A model generated the notes under the pieces. It did no database searches and was not told the DNA's origin. It was given only the letters and a program-made list of their open reading frames with translations. 64,000 nt of DNA from an uncultured Kordiimonas sp. (GTDB lineage: Bacteria; Pseudomonadota; Alphaproteobacteria; Sphingomonadales; Kordiimonadaceae), in assembly GCA_947500295.1 (NCBI GenBank), contig CANMRM010000003.1, positions 434,001 through 498,000 of the forward strand, given 5' to 3'. Shown one piece after another: positions 42,215 to 50,860 of the stretch. The position numbers were made by a program, and so were the translations under genes. Each line of letters opens with the position of its first letter. The stretch's first letter is position 1.

Positions 42215-42727
42215 ATGCAACCGGGCGACATCATCGAGATGCTGGCAGAAGGCCGTCGCAACGCAGTTGCGAACTCAACGGCGGTCGCCAAAATGGTGCT
42301 CAAGAGCCCTGAACTGGCAAAAACGCTGGTTGAGGCTCTATCCTCCCCCAACAAAACAATCGTCAGCCATGCTGCGCATGCGCTGGTAACCGTTTTCCGA
42401 AACAACCCCGCGCTGCTGCAACCCTTTGCCAAACAGTTATTGGCGGCGTTTCGCGCCAGTCAGTGGGAAACGCTGGAGCAGTTGGCGAAAATCCTGCCGG
42501 GGCTCAGCCTTTCAAAGCTGCAGCAAAAAACCCTCCTCGAACGTTTGGAAGCTGTGTTGTACAAGGACAGGTCCAGCATTGCCCGCACGGGTGCGCTGCA
42601 GGCATTGGACGATATGTCCAGGCACCACGCGGCTTACCGTGAAGCGTCAGTGAAAGCGCTCAAATACGCGCTGGAGGAAGGCACCAAGGCCATGCAGGCC
42701 CGTGCCCGAAAATTGCTTACCAAATAA
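42215..42727 (+). CDS. Alpha-helical HEAT-like repeat protein of unknown function
   Basis: A 170-residue all-helical soluble protein. It is built of helical pairs: MVLKSPELAKTLVEALSSPN, IVSHAAHALVTVFRNNPALL, LLAAFRASQWETLEQLAKIL and ASVKALKYALEEGTKAMQAR, suggesting three or four HEAT/ARM-like repeats. It has no signal peptide and no cysteine. It starts three bases after the winged-helix gene and faces trxB across a terminator. I do not recognise a named family; the similarity in style to HEAT repeats is visible, but the function is not. Confidence 0.7.
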   Translation: MQPGDIIEMLAEGRRNAVANSTAVAKMVLKSPELAKTLVEALSSPNKTIVSHAAHALVTVFRNNPALLQPFAKQLLAAFRASQWETLEQLAKILPGLSLSKLQQKTLLERLEAVLYKDRSSIARTGALQALDDMSRHHAAYREASVKALKYALEEGTKAMQARARKLLTK

Positions 42728-42749
42728 AAAAGGCGGCCTTGGCCACCTT
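42725..42749 (-). terminator. Rho-independent terminator of trxB
   Basis: On the minus strand, GGTGGC-CAAG-GCCGCC pairs with a U-G wobble and runs into TTTTTT, 28 bases after the trxB stop. Read on the plus strand the wobble becomes a C-A mismatch, so it should favour the minus direction. Confidence 0.7.
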
Positions 42750-42776
42750 CTTCAATAACTCTCTGGTCGGCTGCGG

Positions 42777-43739
42777 CTATTCCGCGGCTTGTGCATGCTC
42801 CAGCACTGCGAGGTACTTCTCGGCTTCCAGTGCGGCCATGCAGCCCATGCCCGCAGCCGTCACAGCCTGGCGGTATATCTTGTCGGTCACGTCGCCGGCA
42901 GCATAAACACCGGGGATAGCCGTTTCGGTGCTGTCCGGTTTTTTCTCGATGTAGCCTTCGTCGTCCATTGGCAGTTGACCCTCGAAGATTTTGGTCGAAG
43001 GGGTGTGGCCAATCGCGATAAAGACACCGTGCACGTCCACGTCAGTGATGTCGCCGGTGAGCATGCTCTTGAGCTTTACGCCCGTAACGCCCAGCGGCTC
43101 TTCCGTGCCGACTACTTCTTCGAGCACATGGTCCCACTTCACCTCAACATTCTCGGCCGCGAACAAGCGGTCCTGGAGGATCTTCTCGGCCCGCAGTTCG
43201 TCGCGGCGATGCACCAGCGTCACTTTCGAGCAGATGTTCGACAGATACAGCGCTTCCTCGACAGCGGTGTTGCCACCGCCAACGACGATGACTTCTTTAC
43301 CGCGGTAGAAGAACCCGTCACAGGTTGCACAGGCCGATACGCCATAACCGTTGAATTTTTGCTCGGACGGCAGACCCAGCCAGCGCGCCTGAGCGCCCGT
43401 TGCAATCACAATGGTATCTGCGGTGTAAACCGTGCCGCTGTCACCAACCGCGCGCTTTGGCACGGCCTTGAGGTCAACTTCGTTGATCAGGTCATACACA
43501 ATTTCCGTGCCGACATTTTCTGCCTGCTGGCGCATGGCTTCCATCAGGTCAGGGCCCTGCACGGCCTCAGCAAAGCCGGGGTAATTTTCGACGTCAGTGG
43601 TGATGGTGAGCTGGCCGCCCGCCTGCATGCCGGTTACGATCATGGGCGCTACGTTGGCGCGCGCCGCATAAATCGCTGCGGTGTAGCCAGCAGGCCCGGA
43701 GCCGATGATCAGCAATTTGGTATGTTTGGTTTCAGCCAT
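42777..43739 (-). CDS. trxB: Thioredoxin-disulfide reductase
   Basis: NADPH-dependent flavoenzyme that reduces thioredoxin. The FAD loop is [20 protein letters not shown] at the N-terminus, the redox centre is [12 protein letters not shown] with the CATC pair, and the NADPH loop is [20 protein letters not shown]. The C-terminal [15 protein letters not shown] and [20 protein letters not shown] complete the signature. Length is normal (320 residues). I chose the ATG at 43739, where AAGGA lies nearby and homologous proteins begin; the frame is open a further 31 codons upstream. A terminator follows at 42725. Confidence 0.96.
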   Translation of the reverse strand: MAETKHTKLLIIGSGPAGYTAAIYAARANVAPMIVTGMQAGGQLTITTDVENYPGFAEAVQGPDLMEAMRQQAENVGTEIVYDLINEVDLKAVPKRAVGDSGTVYTADTIVIATGAQARWLGLPSEQKFNGYGVSACATCDGFFYRGKEVIVVGGGNTAVEEALYLSNICSKVTLVHRRDELRAEKILQDRLFAAENVEVKWDHVLEEVVGTEEPLGVTGVKLKSMLTGDITDVDVHGVFIAIGHTPSTKIFEGQLPMDDEGYIEKKPDSTETAIPGVYAAGDVTDKIYRQAVTAAGMGCMAALEAEKYLAVLEHAQAAE

Positions 43740-44146
43740 CACAAAATTCCTTAGTGTCCGGGGCAATACAGCGCCCCGCCATTTCTGAGTTCCGCCCTTT
43801 ACATAGTCGGTTGGCGCGCGCTTGCCAAGCATCCGAATGCGCCCGGGAAATGGATTGTTTCAATAAGTTTGATCGAATAGGCCGATTACCAGTGCTGTGG
43901 TGGTAGCAGTGGGTTTCATGCCGTCGTATCGGGCCTCCGCGTCGGCGGGCCGGGCGCTGATGTGACCCCGGAAAACCCATTGTCATGGCTTCCTGCCGGT
44001 TCAAACCTCTTTTTGCCATTTTCGAGCGGATATTTGTCCTGCCACCACATCACGATATTGTCTATTTCGCCCGAAAGGGCTTTTCTGCTACCACCATTTG
44101 GTTTCCATTGGCAGGAGGCCATTGGGGCGTAACAGGTGTCTGGCAC
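43740..44146. other. Intergenic region between trxB and the fusion regulator
   Basis: About 407 bases separating divergent genes. A GGGGC-AATACAGC-GCCCC stem at 43759 lies just upstream of trxB and could affect its leader. The reading frame of the downstream regulator stays open back to 43985 but has no homology-like content there. No operator stands out apart from a possible AGGAGG at 44113. Confidence 0.45.
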
Positions 44147-45337
44147 GTGATTTATAGATTTGACGATTTTCTTGTTGACCCTGAACGGCGCGAGCTGACG
44201 CGTGCCGGCCAATCTGTCGCTGTTGAGCCGCAAGTGTTTAGTCTTTTGGTTCACCTTCTGGAAAATCGGGACCGGGCCGTCTCTAAAGACGAGCTTGTCG
44301 AGGCAATATGGGATGGCCGTTTTGTCTCAGATTCTGCGATTTCAAGCCGTATAAAGTCTGCCCGGAAGGCTTTGGGTGATAATGGCAGAAGCCAGAAATA
44401 CATTAAAACCATACACCGCCACGGCTTTCGTTTCGCGGGCCATTCAGTGGTTCAGGAAAACAATGCCGCACCACAGCCAGCGGTATCGGCGACGGATGCC
44501 TTTATTCAGGATATTCGGTTTTGTATGAGCGCGGATGGTACCAAAATCGCCAATGCGGTTGCTGGTGAAGGGCCACCACTGGTCAAGACCGCAAACTGGC
44601 TTAACCATCTCGATTTCGATTGGCAAAGCCCCGTATGGAGGCATGTGTTTTCAGATTTGATGCAGCATCATCAGCTAATTCGCTATGATGCACGAGGCAA
44701 TGGCCTGTCAGACTGGAACGTATCTGACTACAGCTTGGCACGTCAGATTGAGGACCTGGAGGCTGTCGTTGAAACGCTTGAGCTGGATAGATTTCCCCTG
44801 TTTGGCGTGTCGCAGGGCTGTGCGGTAAGCGCGGCCTATGCAGCCAAACATCCGGACCGCGTCACCAAGCTCGTTCTTCTGGGTGGCTACGCCACAGGCT
44901 GGCGAGTAAGGGCTACGCCGTTGCAAATTGAAGAAAACAGCGCGCTGATATCACTTATTCGCACTGGCTGGGGGCGCGACCACCCTGGATTTAGGCAAAC
45001 CTTTACATCTTTGTTCATGCCTGATGCACCACCTGACAACCAGAACTGGTTCAATGAGCTTCAGCGGAAAACCACATCGCCGGAGAATGCCGCGCAACTG
45101 CTGGATACGCTGGGCGATGTAGACGTCAGGGAATATTTGCCTTCTGTGCAGGCACCCACACTTGTTCTGCATTGCCGGGGGGATATGCGGGTTCCTCTGG
45201 ATGCGGGTCGGGAACTGGCGTCCGGAATCAAAAACGCGCGCTTCGTGATGCTGGAAACAAACAACCACCTGATGCCGCAAACAGACCCGGCGTGGCGAAA
45301 ATGTTCCGAAGCCATTACTTCGTTCCTGACGAGCTGA
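44147..45337 (+). CDS. Winged-helix (OmpR/CadC-type) regulator fused to alpha/beta hydrolase
   Basis: A 396-residue fusion. Residues 3-100 form an OmpR-type DNA-binding domain: YRFDDFLVDPERRELTRAGQ, VEPQVFSLLVHLLENRDRAV, KDELVEAIWDGRFVSDSAIS, and KYIKTIHRHGFRFAG. From about 130 an alpha/beta hydrolase domain follows, with the nucleophile elbow LFGVSQGCAVSAAYAAKHPD, the oxyanion-side motif IRYDARGNGLSDW, Asp in LHCRGDMRVP and His in ETNNHLMPQ, so the triad Ser-Asp-His looks intact. Such fusions sense or hydrolyse a small ligand. The likely start is GTG at 44147, after ACAGG; an ATG further upstream adds residues without similarity. It heads the OsmC/monooxygenase cluster and lies 162 bases before it. 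Confidence 0.8.
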   Translation: MIYRFDDFLVDPERRELTRAGQSVAVEPQVFSLLVHLLENRDRAVSKDELVEAIWDGRFVSDSAISSRIKSARKALGDNGRSQKYIKTIHRHGFRFAGHSVVQENNAAPQPAVSATDAFIQDIRFCMSADGTKIANAVAGEGPPLVKTANWLNHLDFDWQSPVWRHVFSDLMQHHQLIRYDARGNGLSDWNVSDYSLARQIEDLEAVVETLELDRFPLFGVSQGCAVSAAYAAKHPDRVTKLVLLGGYATGWRVRATPLQIEENSALISLIRTGWGRDHPGFRQTFTSLFMPDAPPDNQNWFNELQRKTTSPENAAQLLDTLGDVDVREYLPSVQAPTLVLHCRGDMRVPLDAGRELASGIKNARFVMLETNNHLMPQTDPAWRKCSEAITSFLTS

Positions 45338-45381
45338 CCGATTGACCCGCCCGAGGGTGCCGGTTCTCATGCATCCGGCGT

Positions 45382-45420
45382 TTTCTCCACTGTTTCTCCA
45401 TAAAACATCCAAGGTTTCTT
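45382..45420 (+). promoter_or_regulatory. 11-bp direct repeats upstream of the OsmC operon
   Basis: TTTCTCCA occurs at 45382 and again at 45393, exactly 11 bases apart, and a partial copy TTTCTT starts at 45415. OmpR/PhoB-type winged helices bind tandem direct repeats with an 11-bp period. The site is in the 162-base gap between the fusion regulator and the first OsmC gene, 80-118 bases ahead of its start. Confidence 0.45.
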
Positions 45421-45499
45421 CAAGCTTCGTCTTTGTGTGCCTTCTATACCGTTTCCATCGACCGCGACGTTGGTTGCAAAATCGAAGGAAACAAACGCA

Positions 45500-46054
45500 A
45501 TGCACACTGAAGAAAACAAAAACGGCGTCAATGTTCAGGCGCTTCTTGACGCGAGGACTGCCCTGGAATCAGCGCCCGAAGCCGCTGATTTTACATGGAA
45601 AGTTCAAGCTGAGTGGCTGAACGGCACGCATACCAGGAACACAATCTCCGGGTTTCATGGCTTGGGCCAGGAACAGTCCCGCGGGAAATCGTTCACACTC
45701 GAAACCGATCATCCGGAAGTGTTTGCAGCTGAAGACAATGCTGCGACACCTGTGGAAATGGTCCTGTCGGGCCTTGCCGGTTGTTTGACAGGCGGTATCG
45801 CATCGGTCGCCGAAAATCGCGGCATCAGGCTGAATTCAGTCAAGGCTGAGATTGAAGGCGACATGAACCTCTATGGCATTCTCGGAGTTGACCCCAGTGT
45901 GCGCAATGGCTTCAACGCGATCCGCGTACGCTACACCATCGATGCAGACGCCTCCAAAGACGATATTGAAGCACTGGTTGCTCAATCCCAAAAGAGGTCC
46001 GCTGTGTTCGACATGATCACAAACCCGTCCAACGTGTTTGTGACCGTAGAATAA
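45500..46054 (+). CDS. OsmC family protein, one-cysteine variant
   Basis: A 184-residue OsmC-fold protein. The core has EQSRGKSFTLETDHPEVFAA, MVLSGLAGCLTGGIASVAEN (first conserved Cys) and IRLNSVKAEIEGDMNLYGIL. Where OsmC and Ohr peroxidases have a second Cys near the C-terminus (CPV motif), this protein reads QKRSAVFDM, with Ser. A two-cysteine peroxidase cycle is therefore not possible as usually described. I chose the ATG at 45500, with AAGGA nine bases upstream. It is the first of four close genes; 34 bases separate it from the monooxygenase. Confidence 0.85.
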   Translation: MHTEENKNGVNVQALLDARTALESAPEAADFTWKVQAEWLNGTHTRNTISGFHGLGQEQSRGKSFTLETDHPEVFAAEDNAATPVEMVLSGLAGCLTGGIASVAENRGIRLNSVKAEIEGDMNLYGILGVDPSVRNGFNAIRVRYTIDADASKDDIEALVAQSQKRSAVFDMITNPSNVFVTVE

Positions 46055-46088
46055 ATCCCGCTTCCCACTCCGGGATGAAGAGAGTCTC

Positions 46089-47342
46089 ATGAGCAGAGTT
46101 ACGACAGTTATAATCGGCGCCGGTCAGGCAGGGCTGGCGATGAGTTATCATTTGTCCAAACAATCGGTAGATCATGTCCTTCTTGAGAGAGGTCAGGTTG
46201 GCAACTCATGGTCTAACGAGCGATGGGACTCTCTTCGACTTCTTACACCAAACTGGCAGAGCCGATTGCCGGGATATCACTATATCGGTGAGGACCCTGA
46301 CGATTATCGCACGATGCCGGAGACAATCGCGTTTCTGCAAAGGTATGCAGAACTGACAGCGCCCCCCTTGCAGACAAACACCGAAGTTACGGCAGTTTTG
46401 TCTCATCAGGATGGTTACAAAGTCGTGACAAATCAGGGCATTTGGACCTGTAAAACGGTCGTTTTAGCGAGCGGCGCCTGCAATATCGCCACCGTCCCGG
46501 AATGCTCAAAAAACCTGTCGTCCGATATCTTTTCCATTACGCCGCTCGAGTATCGAAATCCTGAGCAACTACCGGATGGCGGCGTCATGGTTGTTGGCGC
46601 ATCGGCGTCGGGAGTTCAACTGGCGAATGAGCTGCGGCTGACCGGGCGGCATGTGATGCTGGCGGTTGGAGAACACGTCCGGGTGCCCAGAACCTATCGC
46701 GGCCGCGACATTAAATGGTGGATGGACGCGGCCGGTTTTCTGGATGTTGGATATGATGAGGTGGACGACCTTACCCGGGTGCGCAACGTGCCCTCTTTGC
46801 AGCTGATTGGATGCCCTAACAGGCAAACCATCAGCCTGAACAGCCTGCAGGCAATAGGCGTCGAAATTGTTGGTCGCTTGATGGGACTGGATGGAAGCAA
46901 GGCCCAGTTTTCAGGGGCACTTGCCAACGTGTGTGCTCTTGCAGACCTGAAGATGAACCGTCTGCTTGCCGGTATCGACGAATGGGTCGCTGAAAAAGGC
47001 GGAGATCGTGCAGTTGGTGGGCCTTATCGTTTGCGCCCCACAATCGTGCCCGACATGCCGACCCTGCAATGTGATCTTGCCCGGAACGGTATAAAAACAA
47101 TTGTTTGGGCAACCGGATACAGGCCCGACTATAGCTGGCTGAACCTGCCGGTCGTTAGTCCGCGCGGGGATCTCCGGCATGACGGCGGCGTGGTGACGGA
47201 AGTGCCCGGCGTGTACGCCATGGGGCTGCCGTTCATGCGTCGTCGCAAGTCAAGCTTGATAGATGGTGTTGGCGATGACGCTCAGGTTTTGTCCGAACAT
47301 CTCCGGTCCTTTCTAGATACTCGATTGGCCGCTTTCGGCTGA
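46089..47342 (+). CDS. FAD/NAD(P)-dependent flavin-containing monooxygenase-like protein
   Basis: A 417-residue flavoprotein. The FAD loop is VIIGAGQAGLAMSYHLSKQS with a GxGxxG motif, then LLERGQVGNSWSNERWDSLR, matching the FMO/Baeyer-Villiger-type oxygenase group. A second dinucleotide loop, VMVVGASASGVQLANELRLT, binds NAD(P)H. Late motifs are KTIVWATGYRPDYSWLNLPV and PGVYAMGLPFMRRRKSSLID. Family members hydroxylate or oxygenate small organic substrates. It lies between two OsmC genes and precedes a methyltransferase, so it probably produces or removes an oxidised compound within that pathway. The ribosome site GGGATGAAGAG is good. Confidence 0.86.
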   Translation: MSRVTTVIIGAGQAGLAMSYHLSKQSVDHVLLERGQVGNSWSNERWDSLRLLTPNWQSRLPGYHYIGEDPDDYRTMPETIAFLQRYAELTAPPLQTNTEVTAVLSHQDGYKVVTNQGIWTCKTVVLASGACNIATVPECSKNLSSDIFSITPLEYRNPEQLPDGGVMVVGASASGVQLANELRLTGRHVMLAVGEHVRVPRTYRGRDIKWWMDAAGFLDVGYDEVDDLTRVRNVPSLQLIGCPNRQTISLNSLQAIGVEIVGRLMGLDGSKAQFSGALANVCALADLKMNRLLAGIDEWVAEKGGDRAVGGPYRLRPTIVPDMPTLQCDLARNGIKTIVWATGYRPDYSWLNLPVVSPRGDLRHDGGVVTEVPGVYAMGLPFMRRRKSSLIDGVGDDAQVLSEHLRSFLDTRLAAFG

Positions 47343-47356
47343 ACAGGGAAAATTCC

Positions 47357-47887
47357 ATGCGCCTACCTACAAAATCCGAAATTACAAAATCTGCGCTGCT
47401 GCGCGCACGGCATACTGTCACCCTTCGACCGCAGCGCGGTCAGCGCACATACAGGAGTATTGCGTCGATCACCGACGGCACCGCCTGCCGCACAACAGAA
47501 GGACATCACACCTTCACAATAGATGTTCCGACATCGGTCGGCGGGACTGACGTTGGTCCCTCGCCGAATGTTTTTCTGCGAGCGGCTTTGTCCAGCTGTG
47601 TCGCGATCGGCATAAAGCAGTGGGCGGCGCTGCACGAAATTGACGTCACATCGGTTGATGTTGTGCTTGATATGCGGGTGGATGCGCGTGGCCAGCTTGG
47701 GGTTTCGGAAAGTGCTGCCGCAGGCTTTGAGTCTGTCAATATCACCATTGATCTTGAAACAAACCATCCCGCTGAAGCTGTGGAAGCAATGGTTTCCGAA
47801 GCTCTGAGATACAGCCCTTTGATTGATGTGTTGAAACGGCCGCAAACACTTGATGCAACCATTAAAGTCAAGGCGCCGGAGGCGTAG
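47357..47887 (+). CDS. OsmC family protein, second one-cysteine variant
   Basis: A 176-residue OsmC-fold protein, not closely similar to the first copy. Features are TTEGHHTFTIDVPTSVGGTD, GPSPNVFLRAALSSCVAIGI (first conserved Cys) and VTSVDVVLDMRVDARGQLG. The site of the second catalytic Cys reads LRYSPLIDVL, again Ser for Cys before Pro. It begins 14 bases after the monooxygenase gene and ends two bases before the methyltransferase start, so it is certainly in the same transcript. Confidence 0.85.
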   Translation: MRLPTKSEITKSALLRARHTVTLRPQRGQRTYRSIASITDGTACRTTEGHHTFTIDVPTSVGGTDVGPSPNVFLRAALSSCVAIGIKQWAALHEIDVTSVDVVLDMRVDARGQLGVSESAAAGFESVNITIDLETNHPAEAVEAMVSEALRYSPLIDVLKRPQTLDATIKVKAPEA

Positions 47888-47889
47888 CC

Positions 47890-48708
47890 ATGGATGCGAA
47901 ACTGCAAAGACGTGTGCAGCGATACGGCTGGGATAAAGCGGTTCCTGACTATGAAGACGGATGGAAGCGCAGCTTATGGCCTGCACACCAGGCGCTCATG
48001 GACAGTGTCGGCGCATGCGCTGGTGCCCGGGTGCTGGACCTGGCGGCGGGCACAGGGCTTGTGACATTCCCGTTGGCTGACATGGTGGGCACCACTGGCC
48101 ATGTTGTTGCCACCGATATTTCTGGCAGCATGACCGACATCCTTGAGACCGAGGTGCAGCGAAGAAATATTCCGAACATAGATGTTTCACGCATGGATGC
48201 AGAAGATCTGTCTGCCTTTTCAGACGGAAGTTTTGATATTGTTACCAGTGGGTTGGGGTTGATGTATCTGCCGCACCCGGAAGTTGCCCTGAAGGAAGCA
48301 ATGCGCGTGTTGAAATCGGGCGGTAGGGCGGTGTTCGCAGTTTGGGGTGCGCGAAAAAATTGTGGCTGGGCGGATATTTTTCCCATTGTCGATGAACGTG
48401 TAAAATCTGCGGTTTGCCCCCTCTTTTTTCGGCTTGGTACGGGGGACGCTCTCAAGCGAATGATGGAAGATGTCGCGTTCAGGAATGTGAAGGCCAAACG
48501 CGTTCACACACTAATGCCCTACGCCTCTGATGAGCATGCACTGAAGGCTGCTTTTTCCGGCGGTCCGGTTGCGCTGGCGTACGATCGCTTTAGCGATGCC
48601 GTAAAGACGGAAGTTCATGCGGCTTATCTGGCTTCTATTGAACCCTTCAAGAGGGATACGGGTTACCTGATCCCGGGAGAATTTGTCGTCGTTGCCGGTG
48701 ATTGCTGA
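47890..48708 (+). CDS. Class I SAM-dependent methyltransferase
   Basis: A 272-residue methyltransferase of the UbiE/COQ5-like type. SAM-binding motif I is RVLDLAAGTGLVTFPLADMV at about 52-71, followed by VATDISGSMTDILETEVQRR and FDIVTSGLGLMYLPHPEVAL. After MRVLKSGGRAVFAVWGARKN comes a substrate-binding part with WADIFPIVDERVKSA. GGAGG lies upstream of the ATG, and the gene starts two bases after the second OsmC gene. It closes the cluster; the substrate is not known. Confidence 0.88.
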   Translation: MDAKLQRRVQRYGWDKAVPDYEDGWKRSLWPAHQALMDSVGACAGARVLDLAAGTGLVTFPLADMVGTTGHVVATDISGSMTDILETEVQRRNIPNIDVSRMDAEDLSAFSDGSFDIVTSGLGLMYLPHPEVALKEAMRVLKSGGRAVFAVWGARKNCGWADIFPIVDERVKSAVCPLFFRLGTGDALKRMMEDVAFRNVKAKRVHTLMPYASDEHALKAAFSGGPVALAYDRFSDAVKTEVHAAYLASIEPFKRDTGYLIPGEFVVVAGDC

Positions 48709-48736
48709 GCGAGTTCGGCTCGGAAGTATCTGCCGT

Positions 48737-49120
48737 TCATTCCGGTTCCGGAACAAGGGCCGCAAGTTTTTTGGGTGCAACGGTGCGGTAGCTTTGCTCC
48801 ATCCATTCGATGAGCATGTCGATGGGTATGTCATCGTCGTCCGTAAATTCGCATGTGACCCAGCCACTGTTGCCAAGGCCATAGCCGGTTTTGCTGGCGA
48901 AGGGGTGCAGCAACGCAAACTCGGCTGACTGCGGCAGCTTCACCGACAGGGCGAAGATGCCTTCCTTGCTGCCATTCAGGAAAACAAAAACCTTTCTCCG
49001 AACCTTCAATACGGTTTCACCCCAGGGATGGTCTTCCCACGCCTCAGGCAGCGTCAGGCCGTGTTCCAGGATCAGGGCAAAAGCCTCGCTTGTGCTGGTC
49101 ACTATCCGGTCGTTAGTCAT
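48737..49120 (-). CDS. MmcQ/YjbR family protein
   Basis: A 127-residue protein of the MmcQ/YjbR (CyaY-like fold) family. Recognisable segments are LPEAWEDHPWGETVLKVRRK, VFVFLNGSKEGIFALSVKLP and TGYGLGNSGWVTCEFTDDDD, with the closing helix DMLIEWMEQSYRTVAPKKLA. The family is often called DNA-binding, but the biochemical function is unproved. It follows the aldo/keto reductase by ten bases on the same strand and converges with the methyltransferase of the OsmC cluster. Confidence 0.9.
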   Translation of the reverse strand: MTNDRIVTSTSEAFALILEHGLTLPEAWEDHPWGETVLKVRRKVFVFLNGSKEGIFALSVKLPQSAEFALLHPFASKTGYGLGNSGWVTCEFTDDDDIPIDMLIEWMEQSYRTVAPKKLAALVPEPE

Positions 49121-49130
49121 GGCAAATTCT

Positions 49131-50054
49131 TCAAGGCATGGGCGCGCCGAGGCTGGCTTCGAGAATATCGTACCAGTCGCGCCTGGTCATTTTGACGGTC
49201 AGCGCATCAGCGCTTTTCCGGATGCGTTCCAGGGTTTGCGTACCAACAATCGGCACCACTTTCGCCGGGTGGGCAAGAAGCCATGCAAGTGCAACAGCGC
49301 TTCGATCGCAGCCGTTTTCCGCTGCAATGCGGTCGAGCACAGGCAGAATGCGGTCAACTTTCTCCACGGCTGCACCGGCTGCCTTGCCCGTAACCAGTTG
49401 TCCGCCAGCCAGCGGCGACCACGCAAACGCAACCATTCGGTTTTCCTGTGCCTGGTCCAGTACGCCGTCTGTCATCGGGGTTGTTTCGAGGCACGAAAAC
49501 TCAGGCTGATGCGACACAAGAGGTCGGTCCATGAAGCGCTGGAGCGCATTCGTCTGCGAGACGGTGAAGTTGGATACACCTGCGGACCGAATTTTGCCCG
49601 CCGACAGGAGTTTGTTCAGCGCGCCTGCCACCTCTTCAAACGGGGTGAGAAGGTCCGGTCGGTGGATTTGATACAGGTCGATCACGTCGGTTTTGAGCCG
49701 GGAAAGCGAGTCTTCGCACGCTTTGATCAGATAATCCGCCGCCGAATTATAGGGCAGTCCCGGCACGATGCCGCCTTTGGTTGCGAGCACCATTTGGTTG
49801 CGCAGGCCAGCGTTTGCGGCCAACACGTCACCGAGCAAAGCTTCCGCCTCACCGAAACCGTCCGGCCAGGTGGTGCCATAGATGTCGGCGGTGTCAATGA
49901 GGGTGAAACCGCATTCGAGCGCGGTTTCAATTTTGCTGGTCGCAGCGGCGACATCTGTGCCGGCATAGCGCCAGCAGCCATAGGCGATTGCGCCAAATGT
50001 CAGGCTGGTGCCTGCGAGGGAATACTCTGTCTCATACGTCAAATAGTCGGCCAT
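49131..50054 (-). CDS. Aldo/keto reductase
   Basis: A 307-residue NADPH-dependent TIM-barrel oxidoreductase. The tetrad is visible: FTLIDTADIYG with Asp and Tyr, VLATKGGIVPG with Lys, and DLYQIHRPD with His. The C-terminal cofactor-binding motif is KVVPIVGTQTLERIRKSADA. It resembles the YdhF-type subfamily. The gene leads into the YjbR-type gene ten bases later. It is divergent from the glutathione transferase; both may deal with reactive carbonyls. Confidence 0.92.
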   Translation of the reverse strand: MADYLTYETEYSLAGTSLTFGAIAYGCWRYAGTDVAAATSKIETALECGFTLIDTADIYGTTWPDGFGEAEALLGDVLAANAGLRNQMVLATKGGIVPGLPYNSAADYLIKACEDSLSRLKTDVIDLYQIHRPDLLTPFEEVAGALNKLLSAGKIRSAGVSNFTVSQTNALQRFMDRPLVSHQPEFSCLETTPMTDGVLDQAQENRMVAFAWSPLAGGQLVTGKAAGAAVEKVDRILPVLDRIAAENGCDRSAVALAWLLAHPAKVVPIVGTQTLERIRKSADALTVKMTRRDWYDILEASLGAPMP

Positions 50055-50223
50055 TTGGGGTCCTTAGCGCTTGAAACTCTGGGGAGGCACGCCTCAGCAA
50101 TGAGGTATAAAGCATTCGGCGTGGCGGGAAAATCGCTTTTTGTCAGGAGAGTTATTGCGTCGATTGAGGGCGCGCGCGCCGGGTGATAAGCTGCCCGTCA
50201 ACACACAGCAGGAGAACAACAAT

Positions 50224-50820
50224 ATGATAACACTCTTTTGGTGCCCAAGATCGAGGGCGGCGCGGGCTTTATGGATGCTTGAAGAGCTCGGGGAGCCGTT
50301 TGAAATCAAAGAGATAGACATCCAGGATCCGAAGTCAAAAAACGATATGGCCTTCCAGATCGCGAGCCCGATGGGCAAGGTGCCGGCTATCGCAGACGGG
50401 GATGTGATGCTGGCGGAATCAGCGGCGATCTGCATGTATCTGGCGGACAAATACACTGGCGCAGGCCTGGCGCCCGCGATTGATGATGCTGCCAGGGGCC
50501 GGTATCTCTACTGGATGATGTTCACACCCGGTGTGCTGGAGCCCGCGATGGCAGAGAAATTCGGCGGTTGGGAGCCCAAGCCCTATTCGCATGGTTGGGG
50601 CGATTTTGACAGTATGATCAAGACGTTGGAGGCAGGCCTGAAAGGCGGTGACTGGATACTGGGAGACCGGTTTTCCGCAGCCGATGTGATGCTCGGCTCG
50701 TCCGCGAACTTCCTTAAGATGTTCGGTATCCTGCCCGAGAGCGGCCCGATAGACGCCTACATCGAACGCTGCCTTGCCCGCCCGGCGTACCAGCGGGCTC
50801 TGGCCCGGGAAGAGGGGTAG
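50224..50820 (+). CDS. Glutathione S-transferase
   Basis: A 198-residue thioredoxin-fold transferase. The N-terminal domain begins MITLFWCPRSRAARALWMLE, with the glutathione-binding signatures MGKVPAIADGDVMLAESAAI and CMYLADKYTG. The C-terminal helical domain has WILGDRFSAADVMLGSSANF, the conserved N-capping motif. GSTs conjugate glutathione to electrophiles or reduce peroxides. AGGAG nine bases before the ATG fixes the start at 50224; the open frame upstream has no similarity. A bidirectional terminator follows. Confidence 0.93.
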   Translation: MITLFWCPRSRAARALWMLEELGEPFEIKEIDIQDPKSKNDMAFQIASPMGKVPAIADGDVMLAESAAICMYLADKYTGAGLAPAIDDAARGRYLYWMMFTPGVLEPAMAEKFGGWEPKPYSHGWGDFDSMIKTLEAGLKGGDWILGDRFSAADVMLGSSANFLKMFGILPESGPIDAYIERCLARPAYQRALAREEG

Positions 50821-50860
50821 GGCACTTTCCAAGCCTCGAAAAAGAGACGAAAACGGCACA

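Noticed and set aside
48891-50186. 431-codon plus-strand open frame across the YjbR and aldo/keto reductase genes
   Set aside because: Antisense to genes with clear family signatures; typical of GC-rich coding DNA.
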